Source: Chaenocephalus aceratus (lineage: Eukaryota; Chordata; Actinopteri; Perciformes; Channichthyidae). From it: a stretch of DNA of 64,000 nt. The stretch covers positions 67,001 to 131,000 of the forward strand of contig JAMFTG010000576.1 of the NCBI GenBank assembly GCA_023974075.1. The letters run 5' to 3'. The position numbers and the translations under genes are program-made. The notes under the pieces were generated by a model. That model was given only the letters and a program-made list of their open reading frames with translations. It was not told the DNA's origin and did not search any database. Shown piece by piece: positions 41,835-55,700 of the stretch (position 1 is its first letter; the number at the start of each line of letters is the position of its first letter).

Positions 41835-43958
41835 GACCAGGGGACACTAAAGAGTGACGCACACAGCTGGGAGACCAGGGGACACTAAAGAGTGACGCAC
41901 ACAGCTGGGAGACCAGGGGACACTAAAGAGTGACGCACACAGCTGGGAGACCAGGGGACACTAAAGAGTGACGCACACAGCTGGAGACCAGGGGACACTA
42001 AAGAGTGACGCACACAGCTGGGAGACCAGGGGACACTAAAGAGTGACGCACACAGCTGGGAGACCAGGGGACACTAAAGAGTGACGCACACAGCTGGGAG
42101 ACCAGGGGACACTAAAGAGTGACGCACACAGCTGAAGACAGGGGACACTAAAGAGTGACGCACACAGCTGGAGACCAGGGGACACTAAAGAGTGACGCAC
42201 ACAGCTGGGAGACCAGGGGACACTAAAGAGTGACGCACACAGCTGGGAGACCAGGGGACACTAAAGAGTGACGCACACAGCTGGGAGACCAGGGGACACT
42301 AAAGAGTGACGCACACAGCTGGGAGACCAGGGGACACTAAAGAGTGACGCACACAGCTGGGAGACAGGGGACACTAAAGAGTGATGCACACAGCTGGAGA
42401 CCAGGGGACACTAAAGAGTGACGCACACAGCTGGAGACCAGGGGACACTAAAGAGTGATGCACACAGCTGGAGACCAGGGGACACTAAAGAGTGACGCAC
42501 ACAGCTGGAGACCAGGGACACTAAAGAGTGACGCACACAGCTGGAGACCAGGGGGACACTAAAGAGTGACGCACACAGCTGGGAGACCAGGGGACACTAA
42601 AGAGTGACGCACACAGCTGGGAGACCAGGGGACACTAAAGAGTGACGCACACAGCTGGGAGACCAGGGGACACTAAAGAGTGACGCACACAGCTGAAGAC
42701 CAGGGGACACTAAAGAGTGACGCACACAGCTGAAGACCAGGGGACACTAAAGAGTGACGCACACAGCTGGGAGACCAGGGGACACTAAAGAGTGACGCAC
42801 ACAGCTGGGAGACCAGGGGACACTAAAGAGTGACGCACACAGCTGGGAGACCAGGGGACACTAAAGAGTGACGCACACAGCTGGGAGACCAGGGGACACT
42901 AAAGAGTGACGCACACAGCTGAAGACCAGGGGACACTAAAGAGTGACGCACACAGCTGGGAGACCAGGGGACACTAAAGAGTGACGCACACAGCTGGGAG
43001 ACCAGGGGACACTAAAGAGTGACGCACACAGCTGGGAGACCAGGGGACACTAAAGAGTGACGCACACAGCTGGGAGACCAGGGGACACTAAAGAGTGACA
43101 CACACAGCTGGGAGACCAGGGGACACTAAAGAGTGACGCACACAGCTGGGAGACCAGGGGACACTAAAGAGTGACGCACACAGCTGGGAGACCAGGGGAC
43201 ACTAAAGAGTGACGCACACAGCTGGGAGACCAGGGGACACTAAAGAGTGACGCACACATCTGGAAACCAGGGGACACTAAAGAGTGACGCACACAGCTGG
43301 GAGACCAGGGGACACTAAAGAGTGACGCACACAGCTGGGAGACCAGGGGACACTAAAGAGTGACGCACACAGCTGGGAGACCAGGGGACACTAAAGAGTG
43401 ACGCACACATCTGGAAACCAGGGGACACTAAAGAGTGACGCACACAGCTGGGAGACCAGGGGACACTAAAGAGTGACGCACACAGCTGGGAGACCAGGGG
43501 ACACTAAAGAGTGACGCACACATCTGGAAACCAGGGACCTACCACCAGCGGGAGACCAGGACACTAAAGAGTGACGCACACAGCTGGGAGACCAGGGGAC
43601 ACTAAAGAGTGACGCACACAGCTGGGAGACCAGGGGACACTAAAGAGTGACGCACACAGCTGGGAGACCAGGGGACACTAAAAGTGACGCACACAGCTGG
43701 GAGACCAGGGGACACTAAAGAGTGACGCACACAGCTAGGAGACCAGGGGACACTAAAGAGTGACGCACACAGCTGGAGAGACCAGGGGACACTAAAGAGT
43801 GACGCACACAGCTGGGAGACCAGGGGACACTAAAGAGTGACGCACACAGCTGGGAGACCAGGGGACACTAAAGAGTGACGCACACAGCTGGGAGACCAGG
43901 GGACACTAAAGAGTGACAGACACAGCTGGAGACCAGGGGACACTAAAGAGTGATGCAC
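41835..43958 (+). repeat. 38-bp minisatellite, about 56 copies
   Basis: The unit is GACCAGGGGACACTAAAGAG plus TGACGCACACAGCTGGGA. Variants: GCTGAA, ATCTGGAAA and single-base losses. One irregular junction is near 43532-43560 (GGGACCTACCACCAGCGGGA). Copies are very uniform, pointing to recent expansion. Confidence 0.95.
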
Positions 43959-43973
43959 AAGCATACACATTTT

Positions 43974-43989
43974 GTGTCCCCTGGTCTCC
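43974..43989 (-). repeat. Inverted piece of the 38-bp unit at the array end
   Basis: GTGTCCCCTGGTCTCC is the reverse complement of part of the array unit (GGAGACCAGGGGACAC), just after the last copy, so the array end can fold back. Confidence 0.75.
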
Positions 43990-44261
43990 GTTGTGTTTCA
44001 ACGCATCTCATAGTCACCTAATTGTTTGTAGACGGTGAAAGTACTCTGGAAATAGATGCACAACAACATCACAATGTGTTCATGTTTTTCAGCACAGATT
44101 TAGAGAATGGTAAAACCCCTAAAGTATAATCTGTGTTTAAGGCAAACAGCTAGCATCTGCTGGAAAACTAAATACATCGTGTTTTCTTTCCCTGGAGGAA
44201 GATAATGTTTCTTCTGCCACGTTGATAAAACAATACAGCTTCATAGAGCATGAAGAATCCC

Positions 44262-44342
44262 TCTCACACACACACACACACGCACACACACACACACCAC
44301 TTACGCACACACACAACACACACACACGCATTCGCACACACA
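44262..44342 (+). repeat. (AC)n microsatellite, interrupted
   Basis: CA-rich, with several short interruptions. Confidence 0.85.
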
Positions 44343-47300
44343 CTTAATCTAATCATTTAAAGTGAATCGTTATGTCTGTATTCGTCCATCGTCACCGGGA
44401 AACCGTGTAAAACAAGGCTTCCCCGCACAAACACAACACAACAATAAACATCCCACTGAGAGATTTCTTTATATAAAAAAAACAATTGACTTTGCACTTA
44501 ACATGCAAATTGAACAGCAGATGGTCCTTTCACTTCACACCAGACACTTTTTTCCCCCACTCAGGAACAATACAGACTCAAAACACGGGCAATCACTTTA
44601 CGTGCAAAATAAATAATAAAAACAGAAATAAAATAAACAACCTGGGAATTATTGTTTATTAGCTTGTTTGTTCTTCTCCAAGTCATTCAAAACACCCTGG
44701 GGGAATAATGTGTATATCGTCCATCCACTGCTTCTGTGTGTGTGTGTTTGTGTGTTTGTATTCCTACATTTATGAGGACCAATGCCAGTTTTTCAGACCC
44801 ACGAAGTGAGGACATCTTCAAGTAATTTCTTTTAAATGCTTTTGAAGGTTTAAGACATGCAATAATCAGTTTAAGTTGAAAGTAAGGATTGGGTAAGAAA
44901 CAATAAAATAAGATGTAACAGTTAATCCTTGTGTTACATTCTGTTAGCCCAAAATGTCACCTCTACTCTTGGTTTTTGCATAAAGTTTATAAAGCGTCAC
45001 GATTTAAGATCCAAATCAGCCTTAAGAAGTTACGAAGGCATGCATTAGCCTTTAGGATTAAAACACCAATGCAACCGTGATAGAAAAATGCACGTTATAC
45101 ATGAAAACCTTTTGTAAACATTTCATAGTTTTTTCTTTCCCCATATTTCGCTGGAAAAAAGCCAGATGTCTTTGAGTCAATCTTGAGTTTTCTTTATCTT
45201 TATCCTACGCCAAAGCTCAGGAAAACAGTACTTGTAAACATCTACAAAATAAAGTTGAATAAAGAGGAATGGATGTTGAGAATCACAGTTGTCTGTCCTT
45301 GGATGAAACAGAGCCATCACTGACTACTCGACATGTTTAGAGATAAGGTGAGGAAGAGAAATCTCACCATGTTGGACACAAAAGGAAAACATTGCCAATA
45401 TTACAACTTATCAAAAATGATGTTAAACTTCCATTACTCAGATTATTAATCATTTACAACGCCTGGATTTTTTTTTTTTTAAATGAGCATGTAAAGAAGG
45501 CTGCAAACCAGAACCGTCTCTTTCTGCTTCTTCCACAAATGGTCTTTACAACAGGCTGCTTATGCCGATTCTGCCCATCTTGAGAATAGATAACTACTTT
45601 CCAAATAAAGTCAGTGCTGCGTTCCCAACTAAAATGACTAAATTATGTGCAGCACATTTTAATCGAGCTCAGATTATTTTTCACAGATGAAGAAGCAGAT
45701 TTATTGCCAGAAAAAGTGACAATAACACTAACGGAAAAAATGAATTCGGCATTTTACTGGAATCATTTTTTCTGCACACAGAATCCTCACAATATTCTTT
45801 TGGAACATTCACGAAAGAACTGTCCAATTAAATTAATTATATAAATGATGGGGTAGATATAAGTATTTGTATTTCACTGATTATTTGAAATTGTATGCAT
45901 GTCTTTAGACAAACACAGATTTGTCTAAAGTGGGTCTACACCGACCCACTGTGCACTTCAAAAAGAGAGTTTATGGTATTAATTCATTTAAATATAATTA
46001 GAATTTCTTAATTGGGAGAGTTCTCAATTTTCTCCATAACTGATTCTCGTCAAATAATAATTATTAGGATGTTTTTGAAGTGTAAAATGAGGCTAAATCA
46101 TTTTTAAATATTTAAATAGATCTGGCTTTAATGTACTTGTATTTCTCGGAGAAAGCTGGGTCCACAATATGCAGAATAAATGGATAATACATGCAGGGAA
46201 CTTGAGAAAGCTGAAGTAAAAAAACTTGGTCTGAATATGATTTGATTTAGTTTTTATGTCTATTTCAACTTGTGTCAACATCCATGCAGTTTCAGCACAT
46301 TTTTGATTTGGATGTTAGGGGGGAAATAAACATTTCAAATACATTCATTTACTTTTTTTAAAACCTGGACATACATAAAAAAACACATCAACAGTTCATC
46401 GTGCTGGTACTCAAAACACACACCAACCAATCACGTCATGCTTCAACAACTTCAAGTATCGTTTAAGTAAACCGTTGATCGTCCAAAACAAACAGATACA
46501 GCAGCTGCACACACCCTGTCTGCTGCAGCTCGAGGGGAAATCAGATCTGTTGTACCGTTAAATGAAGTTTGGGGAGTGTGAGGAGAAAAAATCAATATCG
46601 ATCAATATCACACCCGCTTGACAGCTTTTTCTCCACACGCGATTCAAGACGCCCGGTAGCTTTTTTCTGCGTGGACAGAGATAACGTTTGAAGAGGAAGA
46701 GATCAATCTTTCTGGTTTAGAGTTAAATACAGATATCTTGAGATTTAAGGGAAGATACAGAATGAAAACCTCAGTTATTGTTTCCCTGAGGGTGTGTTAG
46801 GAGAAAGGCAGAGTAGTAGGCTTTTAAATGCCTGACATCTTTACTAAATGTAGCAACATCCGGCTCAACTGTCTTACATGTTTTACATTAGAAACAGATT
46901 CAAACTGTCTTCCCACTGGACAGTCTGTTTCATGTAGAACATCTTTAAAACTTCACTTTGTATTAATTGTGGTGGAAATTTTCAGGCTTTTTGGGCAAAT
47001 GTAATCCAATTTCTTAAGGTTTTCCTGAAAGTTTTGAAATAATAAACCTTAAACTCTAACCCTTAATGCCATTGATTGGCTAACCCTGATATTCTTACCC
47101 TCATCCTAACCAATCCCACTACTCATGCCTAAAACTCAACCAATCCAACCAAGGAAGGCAACAAGCATTAACCAATCAGAGGCAGCATAGGACGGGTTCA
47201 TCTTTACTAATAGTTAGTCATTTATGCTTCTGTTTTGTGAAGGGAAAGTGAGTACTTAAAGAACATGGCAATTCGTTTTTTGTTCAAACACTTTTGGGAC

Positions 47301-47592
47301 TGTTTGGGAGGGTTTCAATAGAAATGTACAGACGTTGTTTTCTCTTAGTTCCTTCATTTCAAATTAGGTGGACGAAACATATCCATACCTACAGATGGCG
47401 ATACTTTATTTAACCTTATCTGATTTAAACCTGGCGCTACACACACTTTTCATATTTGATGGTCGTCTCAGTCCAATCCTTGCATCTTATTATCGATTTA
47501 AACCTTAGTTGTGTTTTTCTTCAAAATTAGCGGCATTACTCTTTTGATTCCGGCACACGCCAACACAGCAAGGACACATTTCTGATGTATAA
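44343..47592. other. 3.2-kb AT-rich intergenic DNA
   Basis: No exon, SINE or LINE was recognised. A weak relative of the GGGGACATC repeat lies at 44740-44890. It is the longest stretch of the window without an identified repeat, so conserved non-coding elements could be sought here. Confidence 0.4.
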
Positions 47593-47901
47593 CGGCCCGT
47601 CCACACAACAGCGTGCGTTGAAGCTTCCAACGCTTCTGCCCATTCACTTTGAATGGGGTGACGTCACTTTTAGCCGAACTGCATCGTGGGAGCGTGGCTC
47701 GCTGCAAAAGTTGAGCAATGTTCAACTTTCGAAGCTTCGACGGAAGCGTCAGCCAATCGAATCAAATGCCAGTACAAGCTCTAGCCAATCAAACCGCTGC
47801 TTGTGTGTCAGGGGCGGGAGATTCAGGTGATTGGTTGTTGGCCGAATTTCAGACACGCCCACCGGCAAGCTTCAACGCACGCCAGCTGTGTGGACGGGCC
47901 G
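47593..47901. mobile_element. Harbinger-like MITE, 3-bp TAA target duplication
   Basis: Inverted ends start CGGCCCGTCCACACA; the element is flanked by TAA (47590-47592 and 47902-47904). A three-base TNA duplication is typical of PIF/Harbinger. The body has further inverted parts (AGCTTC/GAAGCT; CCAATCA). 309 bases, no transposase. Confidence 0.8.
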
Positions 47902-47904
47902 TAA

Positions 47905-48994
47905 ATGTAACCTGCTTCTCTTCTTCTGTGATTCGTGTTTATTACAGCTTTTTTTATTTTGCATACCGCGTAAACTGTGTCGTAGTCATGACGTCGACAC
48001 TCAAAGGGTTTATATTCCACAATTAAATCAATTTTGGAAAAACATTGTCTTTGCAGTTAATGAATCTAATCTGTGTTGGTTTCTGTTGCTCTTGTTTTTA
48101 TTTTAATTGGACAGAAACGTTCTAAATGTTTAACCCTGCTTCCAGTCTTTATGCTAAGCTAACGTGATAAGAAGAATGCACTGCTTCCGTGCCAGTGTGT
48201 ATGTTTATCAAATTGTTAGGACAGAAACAACAAAGCTCAAATACCTTTCTAACGTAAAAGCAGAACCTTACATTGAAACCCAACATGAAACCTTATTCCC
48301 TGCATATGTTAAAGCAGCCACTAACTTATTAAAGTAGAAATCAAGAATGTTAAATCAACTCTAAACAGGTGTGACAGAAGACCTGCAGGTTACATCTCAT
48401 TTTCAGACTCAAACACCCATAAGCCATGTTTTTCTGACCAGCGCATGCTTTTACAGCTGCAATCAAGCTTTGACATCACATCCTCCAATTGAGCAGAAAC
48501 CAGGTGTTTAAATAATAAATCATTAACTCTCAGGCGTCTGCTGCTGTTTGTCTGCTGTTCCCTGATTGGATGTTTTTGCACTTTTACTTCAAGACCTGCT
48601 TCTTTTTTTGGATAGCAGGCTAATCCGGGGAGACGCAACCCATGCTACGCGGCGGTTAGCCCTCGTCCCCGCCGAATTTATCTCTGACAGGCAGCTTCTC
48701 ACAAAACTCTTCATCCACTTCTCTCCACCAGGAACTTCTGTTTTACTTCTCGTTATAAACACAACAAATGACTCTGTGTTGCCTGTTCTTTGCACTCAAA
48801 GCCTTGTGAGATGAAATAGAACTTTTAGCACAAAAAGCTCCTCGAGGTATCGCGGCAAACATGTTTCCAACGAGCATTTGTTCAGCGCTGCTAATGAAGT
48901 GCGTTCCCGGTGGAAATAGAGTCTCTTTTTCTCCCTTTTTTGCAGCAAGTGTTCTTTTTTCTTTTTTTTCTCTGTCCAGGTCTCTTTCCTGGCC
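47905..48994. other. Downstream flank of slc35d3
   Basis: Probable 3' UTR and flank of the minus-strand gene. No second gene is recognised. T-rich stretches on the + strand could hold a minus-strand polyadenylation site, but I cannot choose one. Confidence 0.4.
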
Positions 48995-49720
48995 CTACGG
49001 ACTCTGCTGCTCCATGTTGTCGATTAAAGGTTCTTTCTTCATGAACTGCAGATGTCTGATGGACCTCCAAACCCCCAAATAGCTGTCACTGACCGACGGC
49101 CCGGGGTTCGGGGCGGCGTTCTCCTTGTGAAGATGCTCTCGTTGCATCTCTAGCATTTCTGTTTCCGTCATAACATGGGGATTTGCCTCTGTGTCTCCGT
49201 TTCCTGTCCACACATCTCCGTTAGCCACACCGTCCTGAACTACCTCCGTCTTCCCCGCGACCAATCAACACCCCATCGACCTCCGTTTGTCCCGGATTAG
49301 ACCCAGGATCCCCGTTTAGAGCCGGGTTCTCTTGGTGAGGCTCGCCGGGAAGCGCTCCGTCTTTCCCAGCTTCCTCCAGATCTTCGTACAAACTCATCTT
49401 CTTCCTCTCAAAGTATTTGACCACGCAGTAAGTGATGGAGCCGACGGTGTTGACCACCACGCCGCCGATGAACAGGCGAGATGGCGCCACGTCGGTGAAC
49501 GCCAGCATTCCCACCGTGATGGTGGCGATGCTCTTGACAACGCCGACGAGCTGGTGGTGACGGCGGAGTTGATGTACGTGCAGTGAAGCGTCGTGAAGTT
49601 CATGAGACAGCCGATGAAGACGCAGCAGAAGAAGATGACGGTGATGTGGGGGTCCTTCCAGCCCTCGTACGACCACATGTTGACGGTGTCCAGGGAGATG
49701 AGGGAGCACACCAGCAGCAC
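48995..49720 (-). CDS. slc35d3: slc35d3 last exon with two frame breaks
   Basis: Acceptor CAG at 49721-49723, stop TAG at 48997-48995. Starts VLLVCSLISLDTVNMW. One base seems lost near 49549 (between TTS and VGVVKS) and one gained within 49221-49264, restoring the first frame for the C-terminal tail that ends FMKKEPLIDNMEQQSP. The tail is acidic and Asn/Gly-rich as in relatives. Confidence 0.85.
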
Positions 49721-52700
49721 CTGAAGGGACACAGAGAGAGGGCAAAAGTACACACATCATTTACTCAAGTGGAAGTACAGATACTCGTGTTTAAAAAAAA
49801 CTCTGGTGAAAGTAGAAGTACTGACTAAACTTCTTTAGTCAAGTGAAAGTAAAGAGGCTTTGAAGTGTCCTTCAGTAGAAAGTACCCATAACGAGCAGCT
49901 GCTTTAAAGAGTACCTGACCTCCCTTTATATCAATAGAACAATAATGTCATTGTTAGAGAATGAATGTTTCCATGGTGACCAACGGCAACATGACAACGT
50001 TTCCATTGGTCCCTCTTCTTTAGAGAAGACCAGGAAGTGATGGATACACGGATCGTGTTCCAACCAATAGGCACGCAGTGACTCTAAAGAATAATGACCA
50101 CGCACCAACACACATTCAGACTAAAGGAACCAGCTGTTTGGAACATGAGAGAAGTAGAAAGTACAAGTATTTGAGTTCAACATGAGAGAAGTAGAAAGTA
50201 CAGGTATTTGAGTTCAACATGTGAGAAGTAGAAAGTACAGGTATTTGAGTTCAACATGTAAGAAGTAGAAAGTACAGGTATTTGAGTTCAACATGTGAGA
50301 AGTAGAAAGTACAGGTATTTGAGTTCAACATGTGAGAGTAGAAAGTACAGGTATTTGAGTTCAACATGAGAGAAGTAGAAAGTACAGGTATTTGAGTTCA
50401 ACATGTAAGAAGTAGAAAGTACAGGTATTTGAGTTCAACATGAGAGAAGTAGAAAGTACAAGGTATTTGAGTTCAACATGTAAGAAGTAGAAAGTACAGG
50501 TATTTGAGTTCAACATGTAAGAAGTAGAAAGTACAGTATTTGGGTTCAACATGTAAGAAGTAGAAAGTACAGGTATTTGAGTTCAACATGTGAGAAGTAG
50601 AAAGTACAGGTATTTGAGTTCAACATGTAAGAAGTAGAAAGTACAGGTATTTGGGTTCAACATGTAAGAAGTAGAAAGTACAGGTATTTGAGTTCAACAT
50701 GTAAGAAGTAGAAAGTACAGGTATTTGGGTTCAACATGTGAGAAGTAGAAAGTACAGGTATTTGAGTTCAACATGTAAGAAGTAGAAAGTACAGGTATTT
50801 GAGTTCAACATGTAAGAAGTAGAAGTACAGGTATTTGAGTTCAACATGTGAGAAGTAGAAAGTACAGGTATTTGAGTTCAACATGTAAGAAGTAAAAAGT
50901 ACAGGTATTTGAGTTCAACATATGAGAAGTAGAAAGTACAGGTATTTGAGTTCAACATGTAAGAAGTAGAAAGTACAGGTATTTGTGTTCAACATGAGAG
51001 AAGTAGAAAGTACAGGTATATGTGTTCAACATGTAAGAAGTAAAAAGTACAGGTATTTGAGTTCAACATGTAAGAAGTAGAAAGTACAGGTATTTGAGTT
51101 CAACATGTAAGAAGTAGAAAGTACAGGTATTGTGTTCAACATGTAAGAAGTAGAAAGTACAGGTATTTGTGTTCAACATGTAAGAAGTAGAAAGTACAGG
51201 TATTTGAGTTCAACATGTAAGAAGTAGAAAGTACAGGTATTTGAGTTCAACATGTAAGAAGTAGAAAGTACAGGTATTTGTGTTCAACATGTAAGAAGTA
51301 GAAAGTACAGGTATTTGTGGTTCAACATGTAAGAAGTAGAAAGTACAGGTATTTGTGTTCAACATGTAAGAAGTAGAAAGTTCAGGTATTTGGGTTCAAC
51401 ATGTAAGAAGTAGAAAGTACAGGTATTTGTGTTCAACATGTAAGAAGTAGAAAGTAAAGGTATTTGAGTTCAACATGTAAGAAGTAGAAAGTACAGGTAT
51501 TTGTGTTCAACATGTAAGAAGTAGAAAGTACAGGTATTTGAGTTCAACATGTAAGAAGTAGAAAGTACAGGTATTGTGTTCAACATGTAAGAAGTAGAAA
51601 GTACAGGTATTTGGGTTCAACATGTGAGAAGTAGAAAGTTCAGGTATTTGGGTTCAACATGTAAGAAGTAGAAAGTACAGGTATTTGAGTTCAACATGTA
51701 AGAAGTAGAAAGTACAGGTATTTGTGTTCAACATGTAAGAAGTAGAAAGTACAGGTATTTGGGTTCAACATGTAAGAAGTAGAAAGTACAGGTATTTGGG
51801 TTCAACATGTAAGAAGTAGAAAGTACAGGTATTTGTGTTCAACATGTGAGAAGTAGAAAGTACAGGTATTTGGGTTCAACATGTAAGAAGTAGAAAGTAC
51901 AGGTATTTGTGTTTCAACATGTAAGAAGTAGAAAGTACAGGTATTTGAGTTCAACATGAGAGAAGTAGAAAGTACAGGTATTTGGGTTCAACATGTAAGA
52001 AGTAGAAAGTACAGGTATTTGAGTTCAACATGTAAGAAGTAGAAAGTACAGGTATTTGTGTTCAACATGTAAGAAGTAGAAAGTACAGGTATTTGAGTTC
52101 AACAGGTAAAAAGTAGAAAGTACAGGTATTTGGGTTCAACATGTAAGAAGTAGAAAGTACAGGTATTTGTGTTCAACATGTAAGAAGTAGAAAGTACAGG
52201 TATTTGAGTTCAACATGTGAGAAGTAGAAAGTACAGGTATTTGGGTTCAACATGTAAGAAAGTAGAAAGTACAGGTATTTGTGTTCAACATGTAAGAAGT
52301 AGAAGTAAAGGTATTTGAGTTCAACATTTAAGAAGTAGAAAGTACAGTATTTGTGTTCAACATGTAAGAAGTAGAAAGTACAGGTATTTGAGTTCAACAT
52401 GTAAGAAGTAGAAAGTACAGGTATTGTGTTCAACATGTAAGAAGTAGAAGTACAGGTATTTGTGTTCAACATGTAAGAAGTAGAAAGTAACAGGTATTTG
52501 GGTTCAACATGTAAGAAGTAGAAAGTACATGTATTTGTGTTCAACATGTAAGAAGTAGAAAGTACAGGGTATTTGAGTTCAACATGTAAGAAGTAGAAAG
52601 TACAGGTATTTGTGTTCAACATGTAAGAAGTAGAAAGTACAGGTATTTGAGTTCAACATGTAAGAGTAGAAAGTACAGGTATTTGAGTTCAACTTGTAAG

Positions 52701-55700
52701 AAGTAGAAAGTACAGGTATTTGGGTTCAACATGTAAGAAGTAACAAAGTACAGGTATTTGTGTTCAACATGTAAGAAGTAGAAAGTACGGTATTTGAGTT
52801 CAACAGGTAAGAAGTAGAAAGTACAGGTATTTGGGTTCAACATGTAAGAAGTAGAAGTACAGGTATTGAGTTCAACAGGTAAGAAGTAGAAAGTACAGGT
52901 ATTGAGTTCAACATGTAAGAAGTAGAAAGTACAAGGTATTTGAGTTCAAACATGTAAGAGTAGAAAGTACAGGTATTTGGTTCAACATGTAAGAAGTAGA
53001 AAGTACAGGTATTTGAGTTCAACAGGTAAGAGTAGAAAGTACAGGTATTTGTGTTCAACATGTAGAAGTAGAAAGTACACGGTATTTGAGTTCAACATGT
53101 GAGAAGTAGCAGTACAGGTATTTTGAGTTCAACATGTAGAAGTAGAAAGTACACGGTATTTGTGTTCAACATGTAAGAAGTAGAAATACCGGTATTGAGT
53201 TCACATGTGGAAAGTAGAAGTACAGGTTGATTGAGTCAACATGTAAGAAGTAGAAAGTACAGGTATTTGGGTTCAACATGTAAGAAGTAGAAAGTAACAG
53301 GTATTTGAGTTCAACATGTGAGAAGTAGAAAGTACAGGTATTTGAGTTCAAACATGAGAGAAGTAGAAAGTAAAAAAAGTGCAATGATAAGGCTAAAGGT
53401 AAGGATCTCAGGATACAGGCTGCTGTAAAGAGAAAGGTTTTAGTCCTTACCGGCGAGGGCCATGATGGCGATGGAGTACTGAGCCGTTAACGGACCGTAA
53501 CTCAGAGTCCAGACTCGTTTTCTGGATCACAACCAGGTACAAGGCGTGGATGATGACCCGCCAGAACACCGGTGACGTAACCGAAGGGGTCGCCGGTGAG
53601 ATCGCCCGCTCCTGGACAGGAAAACAGGAGGAGATTGGTAAAACAGTTTTGTAAAGAACTGTAGGAAAACACTGAGTGTCCTCCTCCAGCATGAGAGTAG
53701 CATGCTACAAAGGTATCAACTGCAGCTGTGAACATGACAGGATGTGTGATGACCTGAAGAGCATCAGGACTGTTTGAGGCAGATGATAGCTCTGTGATGA
53801 ACATGATGACTCAGCCTCTATGGAGAGAGACATCAAGCATGCTCATTTCTGACGTGGAGCTAATCTGAAGTAAACATTGAAGACTGCTTTCTGTTCCTCC
53901 ATCTTGTGACTGTGTGACTCCCTCTCTTGATATCAGCATGTGAAGGACACTGCTCAGGCACTAGTCTCTGTATGTGATGACTCATTCCCTCTGGAGAGGA
54001 TCAGAGACACATGGATCCTGAGATGAAGCTCGAGCTGGAGAACAGTGACGGCCCGTCCACACAGCAGCGTTAAGAAAATCTTGGAGGTGGGCGTGTCTGA
54101 AAGCTTGGGGATTTTTTGCGAGCAACGCGACCAACAACCAATCACATGAATCTCCCGCCCCGACATACAAAGCAAAGCAATGTTAAAACGAAGTAAACTG
54201 GATATAAAATCCCCAAACAGGCGAAAACCTACCAGTTCCACCCACTGTCTCTGCCCCCTCCCTCCATGCTGGTTCCTCCGGTTTGTATCCAGTTACGTTA
54301 TCAGCGACTGGCCATAAAGAACCGGGTGATTTGCTACCCAATAACTGACTTCTCCTCCATTTTCAGGAATATAGAAAATGAACTGCGGTATGTCTCTCCC
54401 AGCTTGCACGCGGTTTGATTGGCTAGCGCTTGTACTGTCAGATTTGCATAAACGTGATTTAATTGGCTGACGCTTCCAGCTCAGCTTCAAAAGTTGAACA
54501 TTGCTCAACTTTTGAATCTTGAAAATCCTGGAAATCTTCACTTTCTTCCCCACAATGCAGTTTGGGCGAAACGCGAGGCAAAGCGACGTCACCCCATTGA
54601 AAGTAGAAGCGTTGGAAGATGTTTAAACGCTGCTGTGTGGACGGGCCGTGAGAGTTTTCCAACAGAAACATAAATCAGAATCAGGTTAATCACCAGGTAG
54701 TTTGACACGTACGAGGAGTTTGACTTGGTGTCGTGGTGCGTGCATAAAAGTAAAACGAAAATTAAAAACACAAAACTATAATAACATTAAAAAATAATAA
54801 AAAAGATAGTAAAATAAAAAGATAGCAGTATTTACATTGAAATGGAATGGAATAATAATCCTTTGATGTAATGTATATTTGGATCAGATCTGTGTTCACT
54901 TGAACATTGTGAATGTGATTTATAATTTTGTAATTAAATCCAAGCATTGCTTTTTGAGGAACTGCAAATCTCCACAGAAATCAAAGGCAGTACAATAAAA
55001 CATGTTCCGTCACGTTTCACACGGGGATTCTGATGGAAATGCTGCGCAGAAAGCAATCAGAATCATTTTAATGACTTCCAACACGTGACAACACATCATC
55101 CGGCGAGGGTGAGAACGATGTGATCAGCTTAAATGATTCTCAACAAATCCCATGAAAACACTCAAACAGAGAATCTCTAAGAAAGTATTGTGAGTTTATC
55201 AAAAGCTGAACATTTCTGAGGAAATAGTTTGAATATGTTGTGAAAAAAAGTATTTGGAAAAATCCTGTAATTGTAATATTATGAGAATATATCTGAAAGA
55301 CCTTGAGGGTGAACAAGTCTAATATTGGGGGAGCTCCATCAGAGCTCCAGCTCTCCTCGTGTCTCTGAGTCCTGACTCCATCAGAGCTCCAGCTCTCCTC
55401 ATGTCTCTGAGTCCTGACTCCATCAGAGCTCCAGCTGTCCTCGTGTCCTCTGAGTCCTGACTCCATCAGAGCTCCAGCTCTCCTCGTGTCTCTGAGTCCT
55501 GACTCCATCAGAGCTCCAGCTCTCCTCGTGTCTCTGAGTCCTGACTCCATCAGAGCTCCAGCTCTCCTCATGTCTCTGAGTCCTGACTCCATCAGAGCTC
55601 CAGCTCTCCTCGTGTCTCTTTGAGTCCTGACTCCATCAGAGCTCCAGCTCTCCTCGAGTCTCTGAGTCCTGACTCCATCAGAGCTCCAGCTCTCCTCGTG

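Noticed and set aside
49221..49760. Calling slc35d3 a pseudogene
   Set aside because: Only frame-breaking indels are seen, next to a noisy array, while conserved residues are kept. Error is more likely.
50145..53370. Regular repeats looking like a CRISPR array
   Set aside because: The units are contiguous, with no unique spacers, and the DNA is from a vertebrate. It is a minisatellite.
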